Made by a program: the position numbers and the translations under genes
Shown here: in pieces, positions 17,468-30,009 of the stretch
How the letters are laid out: every line of letters starts with the position of its first letter
How positions within the stretch are numbered: position 1 is the first letter of the stretch
Source: JAMHWF01 sp035911095
GTDB lineage: Bacteria > Pseudomonadota > Gammaproteobacteria > Burkholderiales > Burkholderiaceae_C
DNA length: 64,000 bases
NCBI GenBank assembly: GCA_035911095.1
Contig: JAMHWF010000072.1
Span: forward strand, 8,300-72,299
Direction of reading: 5' to 3'
The notes under the pieces: model-generated
What the model saw: only the letters and a program-made list of their open reading frames with translations
Told to the model about the DNA's origin: nothing
The model's database searches: none

Positions 17468-17558
17468 GGTGACGTCCGGGCCGCATGGCCATGAGACAGG
17501 GGCCGAGGCAACCCGATGACGTCCGGCAGGTCTGGACGATGAGGCAGCCGAGGCACCC
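17468..17558. repeat. Two imperfect tandem repeats ahead of the histidine kinase gene
   Basis: The 331-base gap 17244-17574 contains two adjacent related units, about 17468-17514 and 17515-17558. Both run tgacgtccgg...tgg.c.atgag.cag..ccgaggca.cc. They end 16 bases before the kinase ATG, so they would lie in the 5' leader or promoter. No protein fits them. They may be duplicated regulator-binding sites. The rest of the gap shows nothing. Confidence 0.5.
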
Positions 17559-17574
17559 GTGAGGTCGCACACGG

Positions 17575-21858
<4,284 letters not shown>

Positions 21859-21986
21859 AGCGCCGCCGGTGCCGCGTGCGGCAAGGCCCCGCGCCGCCAT
21901 GCCGCCTGTCGCGCTGGCTACGATAGGTTTCCCGGCCGGGTCCCGCGCGCCGCAGGCAGCGCGGGCCGCCACACAAGGAGATCCGC

Positions 21987-22751
21987 GTGACGACCTTCGA
22001 CAGCAACGCCGCTGCACGCCGCCTGGCCGAAGCCTGGCGCACCCAGGCCTGGTTCGACGCCTTGCCCGAGGGCGAGCGGCCCGCCACGCGCGAACAGGCC
22101 TACGAGATCCAGGACCGGCTGGCCGAGGCCCTCGGCGAGCCGCTGCGCGGCTGGAAGGTGGCCGGGGACAGCGTCCATGCGATCCGTGCGAGCCTCTGGG
22201 GCCGGGCGCTGTTCGGCTTCGTGCCCGCGTCGTGCCTGCACGCCTCCGGCGTGGCGTTGCCGCTGCCGCCCGGCGAGGTGACGCTCGAGGTGGAGGTGGC
22301 GCTGCGCTTCGCGCGCGACATCTCGCCGGCCGACGAGGCCTTCGAGCCCTCGATGGTCGAATCGGCCTGCGTCGCGATCGAGGTCGTGCGCAGCCGCTTC
22401 CACGACCGCGTCGCCGTGGGCGTGCCGAGCTTCGTCGCCGACGACGCCGGTCTGCACGCGCTCGTGCTCGGCGAACGCCTGGCCGACGGCCTGCCTTCGA
22501 CGGCGCTGGAAACGACGGCTGCCCTGCTGCACGAGACGGTGCCGATCGCCGGCCCGCTCACCGGGCAGGCCGGCAACGAGGTGGCGGCCTCGCTGCGCCA
22601 CTTCTGGGGCCATGCGGTCGAGCGCGGCCTGCGCGTGCCCGCCGGCGCGGTGCTCACCACCGGCACGCAGACGCGCCCGGTCGACTTTGCACGCACCGGC
22701 GTCCTGGAGGGCCGCTTCGGTGACGCCAGCGTGCGGCTGAGCTTCGTCTGA
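21987..22751 (+). CDS. 2-keto-4-pentenoate hydratase-like protein (FAH fold)
   Basis: A 254-residue protein of the MhpD/hydratase family: the QAYEIQDRLAEALGEPLRGWKVA start, the EVEVALRFARDI acidic metal-binding segment, and the late HFWGHAVERGLRVPAGAVLTTGTQT motif all fit. Members hydrate 2-hydroxypenta-2,4-dienoates in aromatic meta-cleavage or decarboxylate related oxo acids. GTG start at 21987 with a strong AAGGAG seven bases upstream. No other catabolic genes adjoin, so the substrate is uncertain. Confidence 0.8.
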   Translation: MTTFDSNAAARRLAEAWRTQAWFDALPEGERPATREQAYEIQDRLAEALGEPLRGWKVAGDSVHAIRASLWGRALFGFVPASCLHASGVALPLPPGEVTLEVEVALRFARDISPADEAFEPSMVESACVAIEVVRSRFHDRVAVGVPSFVADDAGLHALVLGERLADGLPSTALETTAALLHETVPIAGPLTGQAGNEVAASLRHFWGHAVERGLRVPAGAVLTTGTQTRPVDFARTGVLEGRFGDASVRLSFV

Positions 22752-22829
22752 CGTTCGCACGGCCTGCCCGCACCAGGGCGCGGGCCGCCTGCCGCGAACG
22801 CCCGGAACGCAGGCGCGGGGCCCCGGCGT

Positions 22830-25517
22830 TCAGGCCGCGCGCGGCTCCGCTTCCGTCTCCTGCAACGGCAGCACGTAGCACAGCGCGTCGCTGTCCGAGG
22901 CCTGGTGGTCGACGTGGAAGCCGAGGCTGCGCATGAAGGCGGCCATGCCGTCGTTCTCGCGCAGCACGTGGCCGAAGAGGCGCTGCGTGCCGGTGGAGCG
23001 GAAGTGGTCGACGAGGCGGGTCATCAGCACCCGCCCGAGGCCGGTGCCCTTCAGGTCCGAGCGCACCACCACGGCGAACTCGGCGGCGACGTTGTCCGGG
23101 TCGGCGACCGCGCGCGCGACGCCCAGCGTGTCGGGCTCGCCGTCCCCGTCCTGGTCGCGCACCGCGATGAAGGCCATCTCGCGCGTGTAGTCGATCTGCG
23201 TCATGCGCGCGATCTCGGCGATCGGCAGTTCGCGGCGCACCTGGAAGAAGCGCATCCGCATGTCCTCGGGCGAGACGGCGCGCACGAAGGCCATGTGGCG
23301 CTCGCCGTCGTCGGGGCGGATCGGCCGCACGACGAGCGGCACGCCGCGCCAGTCGAGCCGCTGCTCGAGGTGGTCCGGATAGGGCTGGATCGCGAAGCGC
23401 GCGGCGCCGCTGCCCGCCCCGGCCGCCACGCGGATGCGCGCGTCGACCGCGAGCACGCCGTCGGCGTCGGCCCAGAGCGGGTTGATGTCCAGCTCGGCCA
23501 GGTCGGGCCAGTCGGCCATCATCTGCGCGACCGCGGTGAGCACGCCGCAGACCGCGTCGAGGTTGGCCGGCGGGCGGTCGCGGTAGCCGGAGAGGCGGCG
23601 CGCGATCTGCGTGCGCGAGATGAGTTCGCGCGCGAGCGGCCCGTTCAGCGGCGGCAGCGCGACCGCGCGGTCGGCCACCACCTCCGCGGCGGTGCCGCCG
23701 GCGCCGAAGAGCACGACCGGGCCGAACACCGGGTCGACATGCGCGCCGACGATCAGCTCCTCGGCACGCGGGCGCCGCACCATCGGCTGCACGGTGAAGC
23801 CGTCGAGGCGGGCTTCGGGCTTGAGCGTGTGCACGCGCGCCAGCATCGCCTGCGCCGCCGCGCGCAGCGTCGGGGCGTCGGCGAGGCCGAGGACGACGCC
23901 GCCGACGTCCGACTTGTGCGGCAGGTCGGGCGAGCGGATCTTCAGCGCGACCGGCCAGCCGAGGGCCTCGGCCGCGGCGACCGCGGCCTCCGGGTCGGCC
24001 GCCGCGGCGCGCGTGGGCGCGGTCGGGATGCGGTAGGCACGCAGCATCGCGGTGCAGGCGTCGGCATCGAGCCAGCCGCCGCCGGCCGCGAGCTGGGCCG
24101 CGATCAGCGCGCTCGCGACGACGCGGTCGGGCTGCACCGGCGGCGTGGCCGAAGGCACCTCGAGCAGCTGGCGCTGGTTGCGCCGGTAGGTGCCGAGCAT
24201 CGCGAAGGCGCGCACCGCCTCCTCGGGCGTCTCGTAGTCGGCGACGCCGCTGGCCACGGTCAGCGCGCGCGCGTCGGCGACCGCGGCGTCGCCGAGCCAG
24301 CAGGTCATCACGCGCTGGCGCTCGGTCTTGAGCAGCGGCAGGCAGGCGCGCGCGATGTCCTCGCTGCGCACCAGCGCGGTCGGCGCGTGCATGAAGAGCA
24401 GCGCCGCGCCCGGGTCGGCGCGCAGCAGCGCCTCGAGCGTGACGCGGTAGCGGTCGAAGGGCGCGTCGCCGCCGATGTCGAGCGGGTTCTCGCGCCGGGT
24501 GTGGGCCGGGAGCAGGGCGTCGATCGGCGCCAGCGCGGCGGCGGGCAGCGGGGCCAGCGGCACGCCGGCCGCGGCCGCGGCGTCGGCGGCGAGCACGCCG
24601 GCGCCGCCGCCGTTGGTCATCACCGTCAGCGTCTCGCCGAGGTGGCGGCCGAAGTGCGCCAGCGTCTCGGCGCCGGCGAAGAGCTCGGCCAGCGTGTCGA
24701 CGCGCAGCATCCCGGCGCGGCGGAAGGCGGCGTCGAACACCAGGTCTTCCCCCGCCAGCGCCCCGGTGTGCGAGGCGGCGGCCCGCGCGCCGGCGCCGGC
24801 GCGCCCGGCCTTGACGACGACCACCGGCTTGAAGCGCGCGGCCGCGCGCGCCGCCGACATGAACTTGCGCGCGTCGACGATCGATTCGAGGTAGAGCAGG
24901 ATCGAGCGCGTGCGCCCGTCGGCGGCGAGCCAGTCGAGCAGGTCGCCGACGTCGACGTCGCAGCCTTCGCCCAGCGACACCAGGCGCGAGAAGCCGACGC
25001 CGCGGGCGTGGCCCCAGTCGAGCACCGCGGTGACCAGCGCGCCCGACTGCGAGACGAAGGCCACCTCGCCGGCACGCGCCGCCGTGGGTGCGAGGCTGGC
25101 GTGCAGCCCCAGGTGCGGCGAGACGAGCAGGCCGCTGTTCGGCCCGAGCACGCGCAGCAGGTGGGGGCGGGCGGCGTCGAGCGTCGCCTGCTTCTGCGCG
25201 GCGCTGAGGCCGCCGCTCATCACCAGCGCGGCGCGCGTGCCGCGCTGGCCGAGCGCGGCGACGAGCGGCGCCACGTCCTCGGGCGGCGTGCAGATGACGG
25301 CCAGTGCCGGCGCCTCCGGCAGTGCGGCGAGGTCGGGGTAGGCGGGCGGTCCCTCGCGCTGCGCGAGGGGGCGGTTGACCGCGTGCAGCGGGCCGCGGAA
25401 GCCGCCGGCGCGCAGGCTGCGCCAGACGGTGGCGGCAACGCTGCCGTGCTGATCGCAAGGGCCGAACACGGCCACCGAGGCCGGCTGCAGCAGGTGTTCG
25501 AGATGTCTGATGCTCAA
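22830..25517 (-). CDS. Acyl-CoA synthetase (ADP-forming)-like / GNAT protein acetyltransferase (PatZ type)
   Basis: About 895 residues, as in Salmonella Pat and E. coli PatZ (886). Order: CoA-binding domain (ASVAVFGPCDQHGSV), succinyl-CoA-ligase-like domain (FVSQSGAL, SHTGALAGED), ATP-grasp section (ALKIRSPDLPHKSDVGGV, ELDINPLWAD), and a C-terminal GNAT domain (VRPIRPDDGERHMAF, VVRSDLKGTGLGRVLM). In Pat the ligase-like part is regulatory and the GNAT domain acetylates lysines, for example on acetyl-CoA synthetase. The start is inferred as TTG at 25517, giving M-SIRHLEHLLQPASVAVF, the exact family start; upstream ATGs add a long unconserved Arg-rich tail. Confidence 0.9.
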   Translation of the reverse strand: MSIRHLEHLLQPASVAVFGPCDQHGSVAATVWRSLRAGGFRGPLHAVNRPLAQREGPPAYPDLAALPEAPALAVICTPPEDVAPLVAALGQRGTRAALVMSGGLSAAQKQATLDAARPHLLRVLGPNSGLLVSPHLGLHASLAPTAARAGEVAFVSQSGALVTAVLDWGHARGVGFSRLVSLGEGCDVDVGDLLDWLAADGRTRSILLYLESIVDARKFMSAARAAARFKPVVVVKAGRAGAGARAAASHTGALAGEDLVFDAAFRRAGMLRVDTLAELFAGAETLAHFGRHLGETLTVMTNGGGAGVLAADAAAAAGVPLAPLPAAALAPIDALLPAHTRRENPLDIGGDAPFDRYRVTLEALLRADPGAALLFMHAPTALVRSEDIARACLPLLKTERQRVMTCWLGDAAVADARALTVASGVADYETPEEAVRAFAMLGTYRRNQRQLLEVPSATPPVQPDRVVASALIAAQLAAGGGWLDADACTAMLRAYRIPTAPTRAAAADPEAAVAAAEALGWPVALKIRSPDLPHKSDVGGVVLGLADAPTLRAAAQAMLARVHTLKPEARLDGFTVQPMVRRPRAEELIVGAHVDPVFGPVVLFGAGGTAAEVVADRAVALPPLNGPLARELISRTQIARRLSGYRDRPPANLDAVCGVLTAVAQMMADWPDLAELDINPLWADADGVLAVDARIRVAAGAGSGAARFAIQPYPDHLEQRLDWRGVPLVVRPIRPDDGERHMAFVRAVSPEDMRMRFFQVRRELPIAEIARMTQIDYTREMAFIAVRDQDGDGEPDTLGVARAVADPDNVAAEFAVVVRSDLKGTGLGRVLMTRLVDHFRSTGTQRLFGHVLRENDGMAAFMRSLGFHVDHQASDSDALCYVLPLQETEAEPRAA

Positions 25518-25809
25518 GAGACAGCTTTCGTACGACGGCTTCTGCGGCCATCTTCTTGCGGTTGAACTACCCGCCTGTCTCCTTGCGGGGCCGCGCCGCG
25601 TTCGACGCGTGCCGCGGGTCCTGGACGCAAGAGGCGCACCCGCCGCGGGTGCCGCCTCCGGCGATCGCGCCGATCTTGCCCTGCCGCCGTGACGCGATGG
25701 CGTCGGCAGCCGGTGCCGGCCGGGGTCAGCCGCGCAATACAGCGCGCCGCGCGGCATCGCCGCTCCGCCTGCGTTGCCTGCGCGGGGCCGGGCCGCGAGG
25801 CCCGGGGCT

Positions 25810-26880
25810 TCACGCCTGGCGACCGAGCCCAGCCTCGCGGGCCAGCACGATCGCCTGCGCGCGCGTCTCGACGCCGAGGCGGTCGAAGACGGCGCTCACC
25901 TGGTTGCGCACGGTCTTCTCGCGCAGGTTCATCTGCGCGGCGATCTGCGCATTGTCGCGTCCCTGGGCGAGCCATTCGAGCAACTCGCGCTGGCGTGGCG
26001 TCAGCGCATCAATTCGGGCATGGCCGCTCGACGTGCGCGGCAGGAAGTCGAGCACCGCGTCGCGCCATTGCAGTGCACCCGGCTCGTCGGCGAGCAGCAG
26101 GTGGTTGCGGCTGTCGATCGGCAGGAAGCGCGCGCCGGGGATCGACGCCGCGATCAGCCGGCTCTCGTCGTAGGGCACGCGCGCGTCGTGGCGACTGTGC
26201 GTGACGAGGGTCGCGCAGCGCACCTGCGGCAGCAGCGCGGTGACGTCGATGACGGCGAACTCGCGCATGAAGCGGGCCGCGTTCTCGGGGCTGGTCGACA
26301 GGCGCTGCAGCTCGTTGAAGGCCTCGTGCTCGGCCTGCGTGCCGCCGGGGATGAACTGCGAGGTGAAGAACTGGCGGAACGCCGGGTCGCTCTTGCCCCA
26401 GCCGAGCTCGGCCAGCTTGGCCATCGTCTCGGCCTCCTCGGCCTCGCGCGGGCCGCTCGCGCGCACCAGGCGCCCGCGCGCGTAGCCGCCGTGCATCACC
26501 AGGTGGGTGACCCGCCCGGGGTGGCGCGCGGCGTAGGCGATCGCGATCGGTGCGCCCTGCGAGATGCCGAGCAGCGCGAAGCGCTCGGCGCCCACCGCAT
26601 CGACCACCGTCTCGAGGTCGGCCACCCAGCGCTCGAACCGCAGGTCGTCGACCACCCAGTCCGACAGCCCGCAGCCGCGCTCGTCATAGCGCACCACCGT
26701 GTGGCGCGACGAGAGCGCGGCCAGCATCGGCTGCCAGACCGGGCTGGTCCAGTCGTGCTCGAGGTGGTTGAGCCAGGTCGCCGCCTTGATCAGCACCGGG
26801 CCGCGGCCGAACGACGCGTAGGCGATGCGCACGCCGTCGTCGCTGCGGCAGAAGCGGATGGGGGGGATGTCGGGCGGCAT
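25810..26880 (-). CDS. Alpha/beta hydrolase fused to a LuxR-type DNA-binding domain
   Basis: A 356-residue protein. Residues 1-275 are an alpha/beta hydrolase with nucleophile elbow Gly-Ile-Ser-Gln-Gly (LLGISQGAPIAI), an Asp in the HSRHDARVPYDES loop and a terminal His (DSRNHLLLADEP). The last 65 residues are a LuxR helix-turn-helix (LTPRQRELLEWLAQGRDNAQIA...VRNQVSAVFDRLGV). The fold may sense a small-molecule ligand rather than catalyse; the catalytic residues seem intact. It lies downstream of an AraC-type regulator on the same strand. ATG 26880 is chosen because the hydrolase fold starts there; an ATG near 27019 is possible. Confidence 0.85.
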   Translation of the reverse strand: MPPDIPPIRFCRSDDGVRIAYASFGRGPVLIKAATWLNHLEHDWTSPVWQPMLAALSSRHTVVRYDERGCGLSDWVVDDLRFERWVADLETVVDAVGAERFALLGISQGAPIAIAYAARHPGRVTHLVMHGGYARGRLVRASGPREAEEAETMAKLAELGWGKSDPAFRQFFTSQFIPGGTQAEHEAFNELQRLSTSPENAARFMREFAVIDVTALLPQVRCATLVTHSRHDARVPYDESRLIAASIPGARFLPIDSRNHLLLADEPGALQWRDAVLDFLPRTSSGHARIDALTPRQRELLEWLAQGRDNAQIAAQMNLREKTVRNQVSAVFDRLGVETRAQAIVLAREAGLGRQA

Positions 26881-27053
26881 CGCAGGGCTCGGCTCCTCGT
26901 CCGCCGGCCGGGCCGCTTCCCGCGTCGGCGGCGCGGCCCGGCGCCGCGCGACGATGACCAGGCCGGTGGCCGCGATTCTGACGCTCTGCTGCGGCGCAGC
27001 ACGTATCCACCGCGGCATCAGGGGCACTCGCGGCAACGGCGCGCCGGCCGGGT

Positions 27054-28106
27054 TCAGAGGTAGACGGTGGCGCCGCCGGTGACGCGACGGAAGACGTCGC
27101 TCAGCGGGCTGCCGCGCGTCTGCACGAAGCGGCGCGGCGTGAGCCCGGTCAGCTGGCGGACCACGCGCGACATGTGCGCCTGGTCGGCAAAGCCGACCTC
27201 GGCCGCGATGTCCGCCAGCGAGGCCCCGCTGCCGGCGCGACGCGACACCCCCTGCAGCCGGGCCACCTGCGACAGGTGGCGGGGCGAGGTGCCGAGCCAG
27301 TGACGGAAGTCGCGCTCGAGCTGGCGGCGCGACACATGCTGTTCGTCCGCCAGCGTCTCGACTGCCGCGTTCGGGTCGCCGCACAGCCGCATCGCCGCCC
27401 GCGCGGCGCGCAGTGCGGCACTGCTGTGGCGGCGGGTCGAGCTGCCGCGGGATTCGAGCCAGTGCCCGACCGCGCGCAACTTGCCGTCCAGACCCTGGGC
27501 GAGAGCGACGTCGGACTCCAGCGCCCGCGTCGTCCGTTCGTCGAGCAGTTCGGCGGCGCGCGCGAGGATGCGCGGCACGCCGTCCAGCGGGCGGCTCTCG
27601 AGCAGGCGCATCGCGCCGAGCGGCGTGAGCAGCGCGAACAGGGTGACGCAGTCGCCCGCGCCCTGGAAGCTGCCGGTCCATTGCCGGATGCCGGTGACGA
27701 AGGTGTTCAGCCCGTGCACGCCCTTCTGCTCGATCGGCTGGCGGCCGCGGCCGAACTGCAGGGTCAGCATGACCGAGTCGTGCGGCGCGATCGCGAGCGG
27801 AATCGGCCCGCGCAGGCCCAGCTCGATGCCGACCAGTGCGCGCAGGTCCTGCTGCATCGAGGCCGGCACCGGCAGGCTGTGCACGCCGAAGGCGCGCAGG
27901 TCGTGGCTGGCCGCCGCGCCGGGCGCGGCGGCCGTCTGCGACTGCGGCTGCGGCTGCGGCGCCGCTGCCGGGTCGGCGCCCGCAGGCGCCTGCGGCGGGC
28001 GCTGCCAGGGCGGCGTGGAGCGGGTGCGGGCGACTGGGAACGGGCGAGGGAGTGAATGTGGGAGCGAATGCGGGAGCGGGAAGGGGAGCGGAACAGGGCT
28101 GGACAT
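27054..28106 (-). CDS. AraC-family transcriptional regulator
   Basis: About 350 residues. The first 60 are low-complexity (repeated PHSLP, PQPQPQ), followed by an AraC-type ligand domain and a C-terminal double helix-turn-helix (SLADIAAEVGFADQAHMSRVVRQLTGLTPRRF). The sensor part (GLNTFVTGIRQWTGSFQGAGDCVTLFALLTP) is of the DUF6597/transcription-activator type. A GGAGA precedes the ATG at 28106. Short tandem base repeats at about 28037-28095 encode the N-terminal repeats. Target unknown; the hydrolase-LuxR gene downstream is a candidate. Confidence 0.85.
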   Translation of the reverse strand: MSSPVPLPFPLPHSLPHSLPRPFPVARTRSTPPWQRPPQAPAGADPAAAPQPQPQSQTAAAPGAAASHDLRAFGVHSLPVPASMQQDLRALVGIELGLRGPIPLAIAPHDSVMLTLQFGRGRQPIEQKGVHGLNTFVTGIRQWTGSFQGAGDCVTLFALLTPLGAMRLLESRPLDGVPRILARAAELLDERTTRALESDVALAQGLDGKLRAVGHWLESRGSSTRRHSSAALRAARAAMRLCGDPNAAVETLADEQHVSRRQLERDFRHWLGTSPRHLSQVARLQGVSRRAGSGASLADIAAEVGFADQAHMSRVVRQLTGLTPRRFVQTRGSPLSDVFRRVTGGATVYL

Positions 28107-28337
28107 CGTGTTCTCCGGCGGTGGCGGCGACTTGGCCGTCGACCGGCGGATTCTTCGCAGCAGGGTTCTGCGCCACCCGGGACTCCAGCCCCGTCCAGCC
28201 CGCGACGCGCGCCGACGTGGCGCCAGCCCTGGGGCCGGCGTCCCGCCTCTCCCTAGAACTGCAGCGGCGCCCGGCGGGGCCGCGCACGGCGGCAACGGGT
28301 GCGCGCCGGGCTTCCCGCCCCCCGGCCGACCGGCGCG

Positions 28338-28697
28338 TCAGGCCTCCACGATCGGCACGAACCCGCCGTAGATCAGCCGTTGGCCGTCGAACGGCATCGG
28401 GTTGGTGTCGGGCTGCAGGCGCGGGTCTTCCATCACCTTCTTCCAGCCTTCCTCGCGCGCCGCCTTGGACGGCCAGGTGACCCAGGAGAACACCACCGTC
28501 TCGTCGTCCTTGCGCTGGACGGCCATCGGGAACGAGGTCACCTTGCCTTCCGGGACGTCGTCGCCCCAGGCTTCCATGATCGAAAGGGCGCCATGTTCCT
28601 TGAACACCGCGGCGGCCTTCGCCGCGTGTTCGCGATAGGCCTCGCGGTTGGCGGTGGGCACGGCGGCGACGAAGCCATCGACGTAGATCGAGCTCAT
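28338..28697 (-). CDS. DUF1428 family protein (YbaA-like)
   Basis: A 119-residue protein of the DUF1428 family: the MSSIYVDGFVAAVPTANREAYREHA start, the ALSIMEAWGDDVPEGKVTSFP core and the C-terminal DGQRLIYGGFVPIVE all match the conserved pattern. It is a ferredoxin-like-fold dimer of unknown function, cytoplasmic. Transcribed divergently from the Bug protein gene with about 180 bases between. The ATG at 28697 follows a purine-rich GGAGAACCCCTG stretch. Confidence 0.9.
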   Translation of the reverse strand: MSSIYVDGFVAAVPTANREAYREHAAKAAAVFKEHGALSIMEAWGDDVPEGKVTSFPMAVQRKDDETVVFSWVTWPSKAAREEGWKKVMEDPRLQPDTNPMPFDGQRLIYGGFVPIVEA

Positions 28698-28878
28698 CAG
28701 GGGTTCTCCATCGGTGTTGGGGTGGGCGTTGCAGGGGGTAGCGCCGGTGCCCGGCGCCTCGGCCCTGTCTTGAAGACGAACGAGCCGCCGCATCTTCGAC
28801 AAGACCGCGCGCGGGGCGCCGGCCAGCGCGCGACGTACGATCTCGGCCCCTCGAACCGAACGCCCAGGAGACCGCCCC

Positions 28879-29856
28879 GTGCAACGCCGCCGCCTGCTCG
28901 TCCGCACGGCCTGCAGCGCCGCCACGCTTGCCGCGCCGGCGCTGTTGCGCGCCCAGTCCTCGCAGCCGATGCGGGTCATCGTGCCCTTCGCGCCGGGCGG
29001 GCCGATCGACGTCACGGTGCGGCTGCTGGCCGAGCAGGTGCGCCCTAGCCTGGGCACCGTGGTGGTCGAGAACCGCGCCGGGGGCGGCGGCAACATCGGC
29101 GTCGAGGCCCTGGTGCGCGCGGCGCCCGATGGCCGCACGCTCGGCATCGCGACGACGGCCTCGCACGCGATCAACCCCTGGCTGTTCCGCCGGCTGCCCT
29201 ACGACACCGAGCGCGACTTCGCGCCGGTGACGCTGATGCTGCGCGTGCCGAACGTGCTGGTGGTCAACGCCGCCTCGGCATCCCAGCGCGGGATCGGCTC
29301 GCTGGCCGACCTGATCGCCTACGCGAAAGCGCACCCCGCGGCGCTCAGCTACGCCTCGGGCGGCAACGGCAGCGCCGGCCACCTGGCCGGCGAGCTGTTC
29401 AAGCAGCGGCTCGGCGTCTTCGCGGTGCACATCCCGTACGGCGGCGGCAACCCGGCGCAGCTCGCGCTCGTCTCCGGCCAGGTCGACTTCAACTTCGACA
29501 ACCTGGCGACGGCGGCGCCCAACATCCGCGCCGGCAAGTTGAAGCCGCTGGCGGTGACGACGCTGCAGCCCTCGCCGCTGCTGCCCGGGGTGCCGACGGT
29601 GGCCGCGAGCCTGCCCGGCTTCGAGATCGACACCTGGTGGGGGCTGGTCGCGCCGGCGGGGACGCCGCCGGAGGTCGTCGCCCGGCTCAACCGGGACTTC
29701 GTCGAGGCCTTGAACGCGCCGGAGGTCCGCGCCCGCTTCGCGACCCTGATGGCCGAGCCGGCGCCGGGCACGCCGGAGGCGTTCGTCGCCTTCCTGCGCG
29801 GCGAGCGGACCAAATACCGCGACGTGGTGCGGCTGAGCGGTGCCCAGGTGGACTGA
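28879..29856 (+). CDS. Tripartite tricarboxylate transporter substrate-binding protein (Bug family)
   Basis: A 325-residue periplasmic binding protein. N-terminal RRR followed by a hydrophobic stretch ending ALLRAQS, a Sec or possibly Tat signal. Bug signatures: MRVIVPFAPGGPIDVTVRLLAE, VVENRAGGGGNIG, SYASGGNGSAGHLAGELFKQ, HIPYGGGNPAQLALVSGQVDF. The GTG start is supported by AGGAGA eight bases upstream. The membrane partners TctA/TctB are absent, as is usual for the many orphan Bug proteins of Burkholderiales; the ligand is probably a carboxylate. Confidence 0.92.
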   Translation: MQRRRLLVRTACSAATLAAPALLRAQSSQPMRVIVPFAPGGPIDVTVRLLAEQVRPSLGTVVVENRAGGGGNIGVEALVRAAPDGRTLGIATTASHAINPWLFRRLPYDTERDFAPVTLMLRVPNVLVVNAASASQRGIGSLADLIAYAKAHPAALSYASGGNGSAGHLAGELFKQRLGVFAVHIPYGGGNPAQLALVSGQVDFNFDNLATAAPNIRAGKLKPLAVTTLQPSPLLPGVPTVAASLPGFEIDTWWGLVAPAGTPPEVVARLNRDFVEALNAPEVRARFATLMAEPAPGTPEAFVAFLRGERTKYRDVVRLSGAQVD

Positions 29857-30009
29857 CCCCCTTCGAGCCGCCTTCGGGGCGATGTGGGCCGCCGAGCGGG
29901 CGATGGCGAAAAACCCGGGGGGCGCTGAATGCACCCCGGCCTCGCGCCACAATACGCCGATAGCGAGAGCGGCCGGCTTCGGGCCGCGATCGGCGGAGGG
30001 CGTGCAGCA

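Noticed and set aside
22905..25565. 886-codon plus-strand frame opposite the PatZ-like gene
   Set aside because: Low-complexity Arg/Gly/Val translation, antisense to a secure gene.
28037..28095. Short gggagtgaatgtgggagcg-like repeats considered as a CRISPR or iteron
   Set aside because: They encode the repeated Pro-His-Ser-Leu N-terminus of the AraC-type regulator; no spacers. No CRISPR array was seen anywhere in the window.
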